Notes under the pieces: generated by a model
Databases searched by the model: none
What the model was told of the DNA's origin: nothing
What the model saw: only the letters and a program-made list of their open reading frames with translations
Assembly: GCA_903825285.1 (NCBI GenBank)
Contig: CAIJZY010000001.1
Location: forward strand, 1-64,000
Direction of reading: 5' to 3'
Length of the DNA: 64,000 bases
Source of the DNA: an uncultured Opitutia bacterium
Lineage (GTDB): Bacteria; Verrucomicrobiota; Verrucomicrobiia; Opitutales; Opitutaceae
Shown here: positions 25,317 to 35,141 of the stretch, one piece after another
Layout: each line of letters begins with the position of its first letter
Numbering within the stretch: the first letter of the stretch is position 1
Program-made: the position numbers and the translations under genes

Positions 25317-26328
25317 AGCGGCGCAGCAGCTGCGCCATCTCCTTCGCGAAGTAGGTCAGGATCAGGTCGGCGCCGGCGCGCTTGATCGCGAGCAGGGACT
25401 CATGCCGGCAGCGCGCAAGGTCGAGCCAGCCCAGCCGCGCCGCGGCGTGGATCTGCGCGTATTCGCCTGAAATCTGGTAGGCCGCCACCGGCTTCCGCGT
25501 CACCTCGCGGACGTCGCGGATGATGTCAAGGTACAGGCCCGCCGGCTTGACCATGATGATGTCCGCGCCCTCGGCCTCGTCGAGGAGCGCCTCGCTGATC
25601 GCCTCGCGGCGGTTCGCCGGGTTCAGCTGGTAGGTCGCCTTGCTGAGCAGCCGCGTGCCCGCCGCCTGGGCGCTGCCCACCGCGTCGCGGAACGGGCCGT
25701 AGTAGCCCGAGTTGAATTTCGCCGAGTAGGCCACGATGCCCGTGCCGGTGTAGCCCGCGGCATCCAGCGCCTTCCGGATCGCGCCGACGCGGCCGTCCAT
25801 CATGTCCGACGGCGCCACCAGGTCCACGCCCGCGCGCGCCTGCATGACGGCCATCTTCGTCAGGATGCCCACGGTGCGGTCGTTCTCGACGTCGTCCTGC
25901 GCCGCGTTCAGCACGCCGTCGTGCCCATGAGTCGTATAGGGATCGAGCGCGACGTCCGTCAGGATCGTGATCTCGGGCACGGCCTGCTTCACGGCCCGCA
26001 CCGCGCGGAGGATGAGCGTCTCCTCGTTCAGCGCCTGGGTGCCCTCATGGTCCTTGAGGCGCGGGTCGAGCTTGGGAAACAGTGCCACCGCCGGGACGCC
26101 CAGCTTGTGCAGCGCGCGGCACTCCTTCACGAGGTCCGCAAGGTTCAGCCGGAACACGCCGGGCATGGACTTGATCTCCTCCGGCCGGGGCTTGCCGTCC
26201 ACGACGAACAGGGGGGCGATGAAATCCGCCGGGCGCAGGACGGTCTCCTCCGTCATGGCGCGCAGGCTCGCCGTGCGGCGCAGGCGGCGGGGACGATGAG
26301 TCAGGTCGAGCTTGAAGGAGTCGGGCAT
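25315..26328 (-). CDS. hemB: Delta-aminolevulinic acid dehydratase (porphobilinogen synthase)
   Basis: 337 residues from ATG 26328. Condenses two 5-aminolevulinates to porphobilinogen in heme synthesis. The two Schiff-base lysines are K204 (AYSAKFNSGYYG) and K261 (MVKPAG). The metal loop reads DVALDPYTTHGHDG (125-138), the Asp/Ala form of Mg-type enzymes rather than the Cys-rich Zn form. hemH lies apart at 39710. The stop codon TGA lies in the TTCGTGCTTCA repeat arm. Confidence 0.96.
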   Translation of the reverse strand: MPDSFKLDLTHRPRRLRRTASLRAMTEETVLRPADFIAPLFVVDGKPRPEEIKSMPGVFRLNLADLVKECRALHKLGVPAVALFPKLDPRLKDHEGTQALNEETLILRAVRAVKQAVPEITILTDVALDPYTTHGHDGVLNAAQDDVENDRTVGILTKMAVMQARAGVDLVAPSDMMDGRVGAIRKALDAAGYTGTGIVAYSAKFNSGYYGPFRDAVGSAQAAGTRLLSKATYQLNPANRREAISEALLDEAEGADIIMVKPAGLYLDIIRDVREVTRKPVAAYQISGEYAQIHAAARLGWLDLARCRHESLLAIKRAGADLILTYFAKEMAQLLRR

Positions 26329-26393
26329 GGGAGGGAGTTTGTAGGTCGGGGGGCGAAATGTCGGAAGCCTAAAGTCGCGGCCCACCGTGCCGG

Positions 26394-27485
26394 CTACGGG
26401 AGCGTCCGCGCGGCCACCACCTGAAAAGTCAGCACCGGACCCGTCCCATCCGGCGCGCCCGCCGCCAGCCCGATGATGCCCGCGCACACCGTGAGCGGCG
26501 GCTTGGGCGCCACGAGCGCCAGCTGGAAGATGAGCGAGGGCTTGCCGTTGATGGAGAGGAGGAACGGCGAGGAGTAGACCTTTTCCGAGGCCGGCAGGCC
26601 CCAGTCCGCCGGCGAGAGCTCGCGCTCCATGGGCAGTCCCTCGAGGTTGAAGTTCAGCTTGCCGCCGCTGCGGATGATGGCCCACCACGGGATGTCGAGC
26701 ACGCTCATCAGCACGTCCTGCAATCCGGGCGTGCGGCTGGCGAGCTGCAGGAACTCCTGCAGCGCCAGCATCGACCCAATGGCCGCGCGCTCGTCGGCGG
26801 CGGTGACGCCGAGCACGTCGGCCGTCTTGGCGTCGCGCGCGACGACCTCCGCCGGGAAGGGCTGGTCCGCGATCGACATGTCCCCGCGCGGCAGATTCGG
26901 CTCCCGCTGGCGGCGTGCCCGCATGGCGACCATCATCGCCGGCACGCGCTCCAGCCCGAGTGCCAGGTAGTCGGCGCTGACGTGCGTGCGCAGCCGCCGG
27001 ACCTCCGGCGCCGTGGCCGCCTTCCGGCCGGCCGCGTCGGCCGCCAGGGGACCCAGCATGGCGAGGGCGATGGTGGCGCTGCCGCCGTCGAAGCGGAACT
27101 CGCGGCCGGTCGAGGTGTACAGCCGGGCCGAGTTGGGCGTGCGCAGCGGGTCGCCCGCGCGCGGCTCCGCCATCGCCAGGTCAATCAGCCACTGCTGCAG
27201 CTTCGCGCCCTTCGAGAGGCTCACGAGAACCGTCACCCCATCGCCGGGCGCCATCTTCTCGCGCGCCGTCGGCGGCGGCAGCCCCTCGCACGCCAGGCCC
27301 GCGGCCGCGGCGGCCTGCCGGATCGCGGGCAGCGGCGCGACGTGGCGGTACGCCGGCGGCTCGGCGGAAAACCCCGGCACGGCGGCGGTCAAAAACAGCG
27401 CGAGCCAAGCCCGCCGGACGCGTCCGGGCCGGTGGTCCGGCGAGCCCGCGCCCGCGGGCAGATCATGCTTGAAGTCGCCGGGCAT
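26394..27485 (-). CDS. Secreted protein of unknown function
   Basis: 363 residues from ATG 27485 (MPGDFKHDLP), or 374 from ATG 27518. A basic stretch and hydrophobic segment (WLALFLTAAVPGFSA) make a signal peptide, so it is exported. The mature part shows no catalytic motif I recognise. It has ARLYTSTGREFRFDGGSATI near residue 120, a Thr/Ser-rich central region and a beta-rich end. It is divergent from cysS and ends 66 bases before the hemB start, so it may be co-transcribed with hemB. Confidence 0.65.
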   Translation of the reverse strand: MPGDFKHDLPAGAGSPDHRPGRVRRAWLALFLTAAVPGFSAEPPAYRHVAPLPAIRQAAAAAGLACEGLPPPTAREKMAPGDGVTVLVSLSKGAKLQQWLIDLAMAEPRAGDPLRTPNSARLYTSTGREFRFDGGSATIALAMLGPLAADAAGRKAATAPEVRRLRTHVSADYLALGLERVPAMMVAMRARRQREPNLPRGDMSIADQPFPAEVVARDAKTADVLGVTAADERAAIGSMLALQEFLQLASRTPGLQDVLMSVLDIPWWAIIRSGGKLNFNLEGLPMERELSPADWGLPASEKVYSSPFLLSINGKPSLIFQLALVAPKPPLTVCAGIIGLAAGAPDGTGPVLTFQVVAARTLP

Positions 27486-27695
27486 ATTCGCGTTCTTCAG
27501 GCCACAAGAGCACGCCATGTTCCGGTCCGCCACACGTTTTTGCACCCCCTCGCGCCGCGTCACCACGACGCGAACGACGAGTTGCGGTTGTTGAGCCCGA
27601 CAACCGCCGGCGCCCGTTGGCGTCGTCTGCAAATACAGGATTCCGCTGCGGCGGAATTTCCCCCAGCGTAACCCACCCTCTTTCCCTCCTTCTTC

Positions 27696-29150
<1,455 letters not shown>

Positions 29151-29160
29151 CTTGGCTTTC

Positions 29161-29188
29161 ACCTCTCAACCTTCAACTTTCAACTCCC
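29161..29188. repeat. Word repeat, CTCAACTTTCAAC family
   Basis: ACCTCTCAACCTTCAACTTT followed by CAACTCC fills most of the spacer between cysS and thrS, ending 4 bases before the thrS ATG. Same vocabulary as 5-33. Confidence 0.5.
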
Positions 29189-29192
29189 CGTG

Positions 29193-31097
29193 ATGACTCC
29201 CCTCGAAGAACTCCGCCACTCGGCCTCGCACATCCTCGCGACCGCCGTTCTCCGGCTCTGGCCGGACGCCAAGCTCGACATCGGACCGCCGACGGAGACC
29301 GGGTTCTACTACGACATCGACCTCGACCACAAATTCACCGCCGAGGATCTGCTGAGGATCGAGGCCGAGATGAAGAAGGTCGCCGACGAGAACCAGCCGT
29401 TCCTGCGCAAGGAGGTCTCGCGCGACGAGGCCGTCGAGATCATCAAGGCCCGCGGCCAGGAGCGCTACAAGCTGGGCCGCCTCGCCGACATCCCCGAGGG
29501 CGAGAAGATCTCGTTCTACCAGAACGGCGAGTTCATGGACCTCTGCGCCGGCACGCACGTGCGCTATTCCTCGAAGCTGAAGGCGTTCAAGCTGCTCTCC
29601 ATCGCCGGCGCCTACCACCGCGGCGACGAAAAGAACAAGCAGCTCCAGCGCATCTACGGCACCGCGTTCCCGACCAAGGACGAGCTGGCCGCCTACCTCG
29701 AGCAGCAGGAGCAGGCCAAGCTCCGCGACCACCGCAAGCTCGGCAAGGACCTCAAGCTTTTCGTCATCGACGAGGACGTCGGCCAGGGGCTGATCCTCTG
29801 GACGCCCCACGGCTCGATCATCCGCCAGGAACTGCAGGACTTCATCGGCGGCGAGCTGCGCAAGCAGGGCTACTCGCAGGTCTTCACCCCGCACATCGGC
29901 AAGCTCGAGCTCTACAAGACCTCCGGCCACTTCCCCTATTACAAGGAGTCGCAGTTCGCCCCCGTCCTCGAGAACGAGTCCCTCGCCAAGGTGCTCGCCG
30001 AGGGCTGCGCCTGCGGCGAGGTCTTTGCGCGCCTCGAGGCCGTCTCCGCCCGCCTCGCCGCGCAGGTCAACGCCCGCACCGGCCGCGAGACCATCACGCC
30101 GGACCGCGTGAAGCCCGACGACCAGCTGCTCGACGGCTTCATGCTGAAGCCGATGAACTGCCCGCATCACATCAAGATCTTCGCCTCGCAGCCGCACTCC
30201 TATCGCGACCTGCCCGTGCGGCTCGCCGAGTTCGGCACCGTCTACCGCTGGGAGCAGTCCGGCGAGCTCAACGGCATGACCCGCGTCCGCGGCTTCACCC
30301 AGGACGACGCCCACCTGTTCTGCACCGAGGAACAGGTCGCCTCGGAGGTGCTCGGCTGCCTCTCGCTGGTGAAGACCGTGCTCTCCACCCTCGGCATGGC
30401 CGATTACCGCGTGCGCGTCGGCCTGCGCGACCCCGACTCCCAGAAATACACCGGCGACTCCGCCAACTGGGACAAGGCCGAGCACGCCTGCCGCGAGGCC
30501 GCCAAGACCCTCGGCGTGCCCTTCACCGAGGAACCCGGCGAGGCCGCCTTCTACGGCCCCAAGATCGACTTCGTGGTCAAGGACGTCATCGGGCGCGAAT
30601 GGCAGCTCGGCACCGTCCAGGTGGACTACAACCTGCCCGTGCGCTTCGACCTCTCGTACATCGGCGCCGACAACCAGTCGCACCGCCCGGTGATGATCCA
30701 CCGTGCGCCGTTCGGCTCGATGGAGCGGTTCTGCGGCGTGCTGATCGAGCACTTCGGCGGCGACTTCCCCGCCTGGCTCGCCCCCGAGCAGGTCCGGCTC
30801 GTCACGATCAGCGACAAGCTCAACGACTACGCCCTCGCCCTCCTCGCCCGCCTCAAGGCCGAGGGCCTGCGCGCGACCGTTGACACCCACAGCGACAAGC
30901 TCGGCGCCAAGATCCGCCGCGCGGAGCTCGACAAGGTGCCGTACACGCTCGTCATCGGCCAGAAGGAGGCGGACGCGAACAGCGTCTCCGTCCGCAGCCG
31001 TGCCCGTGGCGACGAGGGCGTGATGACCGCCGACGCCTACGTCGCCAAGCTGAAGGCTGAGGTCGCCACCCGCGCCCTGCCGGCAAAGAAGGCCTGA
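29193..31097 (+). CDS. thrS: Threonyl-tRNA synthetase lacking the TGS domain
   Basis: 634 residues from ATG 29193 (a GTG lies directly before). The protein opens with the second, editing-type domain (ELRHSASHILATAVL; HSASH-like zinc-hydrolase motif), so the usual N-terminal TGS domain (about 60 residues) is absent. Length is kept by an insertion of about 50 residues (roughly 256-308, with a GCACGEVFARLEAVS segment) just before the catalytic DGFMLKPMNCPHH, where C323 is a zinc ligand. The other ligands are the His of DDAHLF and of MIHRAPFGS. Anticodon-binding domain at the end. Confidence 0.93.
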   Translation: MTPLEELRHSASHILATAVLRLWPDAKLDIGPPTETGFYYDIDLDHKFTAEDLLRIEAEMKKVADENQPFLRKEVSRDEAVEIIKARGQERYKLGRLADIPEGEKISFYQNGEFMDLCAGTHVRYSSKLKAFKLLSIAGAYHRGDEKNKQLQRIYGTAFPTKDELAAYLEQQEQAKLRDHRKLGKDLKLFVIDEDVGQGLILWTPHGSIIRQELQDFIGGELRKQGYSQVFTPHIGKLELYKTSGHFPYYKESQFAPVLENESLAKVLAEGCACGEVFARLEAVSARLAAQVNARTGRETITPDRVKPDDQLLDGFMLKPMNCPHHIKIFASQPHSYRDLPVRLAEFGTVYRWEQSGELNGMTRVRGFTQDDAHLFCTEEQVASEVLGCLSLVKTVLSTLGMADYRVRVGLRDPDSQKYTGDSANWDKAEHACREAAKTLGVPFTEEPGEAAFYGPKIDFVVKDVIGREWQLGTVQVDYNLPVRFDLSYIGADNQSHRPVMIHRAPFGSMERFCGVLIEHFGGDFPAWLAPEQVRLVTISDKLNDYALALLARLKAEGLRATVDTHSDKLGAKIRRAELDKVPYTLVIGQKEADANSVSVRSRARGDEGVMTADAYVAKLKAEVATRALPAKKA

Positions 31098-31119
31098 GCC
31101 CTCCGTCGGCCCGCGGCCG

Positions 31120-32385
31120 TTAGCCGAACCGATCCGGCTGGAGCAGCTCCAGCGGGACGGACGGCGGCCGCCCGCCCAGCACCTCGCTGACGATCAGCCC
31201 GGTCACGGGCGCCATCGTCACGCCGAGCATCGCGTGTCCACAGGCGGCGGTCAGGTTAGGATGGCGGCCAAAGCGGCCCAGATACGGCAGGCCGTCGGGT
31301 GAGACCGGCCGGTAGCCGAACCAGGGCTGGATCCCGGCAAAGTCCTCCGGCGTGAAGTCGGGGAAGAACGCCTGCGCCGCCGCGATGATCTGCGCAACCC
31401 GCTCCGGCCGCACCTGATCGCGGTGGCCGGAGATCTCCATCGTCCCGCCGAAGCGCAGGGTCTCGCCCATCGGCGTCACCGCCACGCGGCGCTCGGTGAG
31501 GATCATCGGCTTCGTCACGCGGCAGCGCGGCCGCTCAAGCGTCAGGCTGTAACCCTTGCCGGCCTGCAGCGGCAGCCGGACCCCGAGTCCGGCGAGCATC
31601 CCGCCCGACCACGATCCGCCCGCCAGCACGAACTCGTCGGCCTGCAACTCGCCGTTCGCCGTCCGCGCCGCCGTCACCCGGCCGCCCTCGGTGCGCCAGC
31701 CCGTGACGGACGTCTGCCAGTGGAACTGCACGCCCAATCCCGCCAGCAGCCCGCGCAGCGCGGGGATGAACTTGCGCGGCGAGAGGTGCGCATCGATCGG
31801 GAAATAAACCGAGCCGGCGATGTCCATCCGCACGCCGGGCTCCAGCACGGCCGTGGCGCGGGCATCGAGCACGCGCGCCTCGACGCCCAGCTCGTTGGCG
31901 AGGGCCGCCAGCCCGTGCGCCTCGTGGTCGAGTCCCGCCGCGGTCTGGCAGAGGTTGAGCAACCCCTCCGTCCGCAGCTCGAAGGCGTTGCCCGTCGCGG
32001 CGGCCAGCTCGACAAACAGCCGCCGGCCCCCGAGGCAGAGGTCGCGCAGCAGCGGCGCGGCCCGGCGCGTGTGCTCCGGCGTGCAGGACCGCGCGAATTG
32101 CCAGCCCCAGCGCAGCAGCTCCGAGTCGAGCCGCGGCTGGATGTAGAACGGGCTCCGCGAGCTCAGCATCCACTTCAGCCCCTTCCACACCATGCCGGGT
32201 GCCGCGAGCGGGATGACATGACTGGGCGAGACATACCCGGCGCTGCCCTGCGCGCAGGAGTCCGCCGTCTCGGCGCCGCGCTCCACGACGGTCACGGCCC
32301 AGCCGTCGCGGGCCAGGTAGTAGGCGCAGCTCAGGCCGACGATGCCGCCGCCGCAGATCAGGACGGATTTCGGGGCGCGGGGCAT
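31120..32385 (-). CDS. FAD-dependent D-amino acid dehydrogenase-like oxidoreductase (DadA/DAO family)
   Basis: 421 residues from ATG 32385. An N-terminal dinucleotide fold (LICGGGIVGLSCAYYLA, about 8-24) is followed by VVERG and a C-terminal PWFGYRPVSPDGLPYLG, which match DadA-type enzymes. These oxidise D-amino acids to 2-oxo acids and ammonia at the membrane. Proximity to P-II and amt genes fits nitrogen metabolism, but substrate is not proven; glycine oxidase-like alternatives remain. Confidence 0.85.
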   Translation of the reverse strand: MPRAPKSVLICGGGIVGLSCAYYLARDGWAVTVVERGAETADSCAQGSAGYVSPSHVIPLAAPGMVWKGLKWMLSSRSPFYIQPRLDSELLRWGWQFARSCTPEHTRRAAPLLRDLCLGGRRLFVELAAATGNAFELRTEGLLNLCQTAAGLDHEAHGLAALANELGVEARVLDARATAVLEPGVRMDIAGSVYFPIDAHLSPRKFIPALRGLLAGLGVQFHWQTSVTGWRTEGGRVTAARTANGELQADEFVLAGGSWSGGMLAGLGVRLPLQAGKGYSLTLERPRCRVTKPMILTERRVAVTPMGETLRFGGTMEISGHRDQVRPERVAQIIAAAQAFFPDFTPEDFAGIQPWFGYRPVSPDGLPYLGRFGRHPNLTAACGHAMLGVTMAPVTGLIVSEVLGGRPPSVPLELLQPDRFG

Positions 32386-32400
32386 GATGGGGAGACGATG

Positions 32401-32452
32401 CGGACAACGCTCAACGTCCGCCGGCCATCGCTCAACGTCCAATTTCCGCCGG
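32401..32452. repeat. Word repeat, CGCTCAACGTCC family
   Basis: ACAACGCTCAACGTCCGCC and ATCGCTCAACGTCCAATTT are two near-copies of one word, in the same orientation, between the oxidoreductase start and the P-II terminator. Confidence 0.5.
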
Positions 32453-32461
32453 GCCCGCGCG

Positions 32462-32496
32462 AAAAAAACGCCGGCCCCGTTTGCACGGAGCCGGCG
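32462..32496 (-). terminator. Intrinsic terminator of amt-P-II transcript
   Basis: On the minus strand a stem of 11 paired positions (CGCCGGCTCCG with CGGGGCCGGCG, allowing mismatches) is followed by seven T residues (32462-32468). It lies 49 bases after the P-II stop. Confidence 0.85.
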
Positions 32497-32544
32497 GTGG
32501 TTTGCCTGGGGTGGTCAGACCCCATCAGGCCCATGGCAGGACGG

Positions 32545-32901
<357 letters not shown>

Positions 32902-34359
32902 TTAGGAGACGTAGCCCTCTTCGCCGTGTTCGTTGATGTCGAGACCCTGGCGCTCGACTTCCTCGGTGGGACGCAGGCCGATGACGGCCTTGAGGATGTA
33001 GGCGATGACCACGGTGGAGACCACCGCGAGCACCAGCGTGAGGCTGATGGCCTTGAGCTGCGCGAGCCAGAGGCCGCCGTCGGTCACCAGCTTGGCCAGG
33101 CCGTTCTTCACGGCCGGGGCGCCGGTGAGGTTGGCGTTGACGGACGCGGTGGCGAGGAAGCCCGTGACGAGCGCGCCCAGCGTGCCGCCGACGGCGTGGA
33201 CGCCGAAGGTGTCGAGGGCGTCGTCATAGCCGAAGGCCGCCTTGAGCTTGGTGCACGCGAGGTACGGCACGACCGCGGCGAGGACGCCGATGATCACCGC
33301 GCCCGTGCTGTCGACGAAGCCGCAGGCGGGCGTGATGACGACCAGGCCGGCGACGGCGCCCGAGCAGAAGCCCAGGATGGAGGCGTGCCCGCGGAAGAGG
33401 CGCTCGATCGCGCCCCAGGTGAACGCGGCCACGGCGGTGGCGAGCGTGGTGGTGGTGAAGGCGTTGGCCGCGATGCCGTCGGCGGCGACCGCGGAGCCGG
33501 CGTTGAAGCCGTACCAGCCGACCCAGAGCATGCCGGTGCCGACCATACAGAGCACCATGCTGTGCGGGGCCATCTTGTCCTTCCCGAAGCCCACGCGCGG
33601 CCCGAGGATCAGGCAGAGGAGCAGCGCGGACCAGCCGGAGCTCATGTGCACCACGGTGCCGCCCGCGAAGTCGATCGCCGGGATGTGCGCATCACCGTTC
33701 CAGACGCCGTTCATGTAGCCGGTCGAGCCCCAGACCATGTGGGCCAGCGGGAAGTACACGACAAACATCCAGACGGTGACGAAGGCGATGATCGCGTTGA
33801 ACTTCATGCGCTCCGCGATCGCGCCGACGATCAGCGCCGGGGTGATGATCGCGAACATCAGCTGGTACATCGCAAAGACGTTCTGCGAGACCCAGTACGC
33901 GTAGTTCGTGTTCGGCGCCGAGGTCACGCCCTTGAGGAAGAAGTACTCCGTCCCGCCCAGGAACGGGCTGTTGAAGTTGGAGCCGAATACCAGGCTGTAG
34001 CCGAAGGCCCACCACAGGAGGGTGACGAGCCCCGTGATGCCGAGGCACTGGGCCAGCACGGAGAGCACGTTCTTCTTGCGGACCAGGCCGCCGTAGAACA
34101 GCGCCAGGCCGGGCAGGGTCATGAAGAGCACCAGCGCCGCGCTGGTCATCATCCAGCCGTTGTGGCCCGGGCCGGCCACGCCGGTCAGGGCTTTGCCGGG
34201 ATCACCGTTGTTGACGTAGGCTTCGAGCGCCGCAAGGCGCTCGTCAGTCGTGGGGGCGGCCGGCGCGGCCGTCTGCGCCGCAGCGGTCAGGCAGAACAGT
34301 CCTGCCAGACACGCGAAGAAACACCATCGTAGGGAACGTAGGGGAGTATGCATGGTCAT
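32902..34359 (-). CDS. amt: Ammonium transporter
   Basis: 485 residues, trimeric ammonium channel. A signal peptide (LRSLRWCFFACLAGLFCLTA) precedes 11 membrane helices, as in many Amt proteins. Family motifs include DFAGGTVVHMSSGWSALLLC, the conserved twin-His region and FGVHAVGGTLGAL. ATG 34353 would give an 8-base shorter N-terminus. A candidate sigma-54 element sits 13 bases upstream, fitting nitrogen control. Co-transcribed with the P-II gene at 32545. Confidence 0.95.
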   Translation of the reverse strand: MTMHTPLRSLRWCFFACLAGLFCLTAAAQTAAPAAPTTDERLAALEAYVNNGDPGKALTGVAGPGHNGWMMTSAALVLFMTLPGLALFYGGLVRKKNVLSVLAQCLGITGLVTLLWWAFGYSLVFGSNFNSPFLGGTEYFFLKGVTSAPNTNYAYWVSQNVFAMYQLMFAIITPALIVGAIAERMKFNAIIAFVTVWMFVVYFPLAHMVWGSTGYMNGVWNGDAHIPAIDFAGGTVVHMSSGWSALLLCLILGPRVGFGKDKMAPHSMVLCMVGTGMLWVGWYGFNAGSAVAADGIAANAFTTTTLATAVAAFTWGAIERLFRGHASILGFCSGAVAGLVVITPACGFVDSTGAVIIGVLAAVVPYLACTKLKAAFGYDDALDTFGVHAVGGTLGALVTGFLATASVNANLTGAPAVKNGLAKLVTDGGLWLAQLKAISLTLVLAVVSTVVIAYILKAVIGLRPTEEVERQGLDINEHGEEGYVS

Positions 34360-34371
34360 CGCCGACCCTTA

Positions 34372-34387
34372 AGCAGCACCCGTGCCA
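34372..34387 (-). promoter_or_regulatory. Candidate sigma-54 (-24/-12) promoter of amt
   Basis: The minus strand reads TGGCACGGGTGCTGCT, with GG and GC spaced by exactly 10 bases and only CTGC in place of TTGC against the sigma-54 consensus. The predicted start would be near 34361, only a few bases before the annotated ATG, which weakens it or implies a near-leaderless mRNA. Confidence 0.45.
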
Positions 34388-34466
34388 CCGGTATCCGATG
34401 GCGAGTGATTGCGGCAAAATCGGCCTTGGCTAGGGCGCGGAGCCCCAACGTGTTCCGTCGGGACAC

Positions 34467-34494
34467 AAAAAGGGCGGGGCCGACGGCCCCGCCC
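34467..34494 (-). terminator. Intrinsic terminator of second P-II gene
   Basis: Perfect 10-bp stem GGGCGGGGCC (34472-34481) and GGCCCCGCCC (34485-34494) with a 3-base loop, then TTTTT on the minus strand (34467-34471). It separates this P-II gene from amt. Confidence 0.9.
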
Positions 34495-34521
34495 GGAGTA
34501 AAATGGGAGTTTCCTGCGACC

Positions 34522-34869
<348 letters not shown>

Positions 34870-35011
34870 CTACATTTGGATGGGTTGGACCAGTGGCGCA
34901 AGCCCCCGTTGAGTGATATCGGTGAATTAATCCGCACTACAGGACGCTGGTAGCGCTGGATATACCGTGGCGCAGGAGCCTTGGGGATTTCAGGGCGACG
35001 GGGAGCGTTAA

Positions 35012-35126
35012 CTTCAAACGCCAAATCCCAAGCGCCAAACAAACCCCAGGACAGGAGTATCCAACGTCCGCCGGCATCAGCCGCACAAAGTTTGGCGTTT
35101 GCCCGCTTGGTGTTTGCCGTTTGCCG
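35012..35126. repeat. Inverted word repeat, GCCAAAC/GTTTGGC family
   Basis: The left arm (35012-35045) contains TTCAAACGCCAAATCCCAAG and GCGCCAAACAAACC. The right arm (35090-35125) is the opposite orientation: GTTTGGCGTTTGCC, GCTTGGTGTTTGCC, GTTTGCC. It lies between a P-II gene and aspS, ending 16 bases before the aspS stop. Confidence 0.65.
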
Positions 35127-35141
35127 CCGCGTCCGCGGCGG

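Noticed and set aside
27486-27695. T-box or other riboswitch ahead of cysS or thrS
   Set aside because: No T-box sequence, specifier stem or terminator/antiterminator pair could be seen; the thrS leader is only a word repeat.
29166-30890. 574-codon frame opposite thrS
   Set aside because: Antisense shadow of a clear threonyl-tRNA synthetase.
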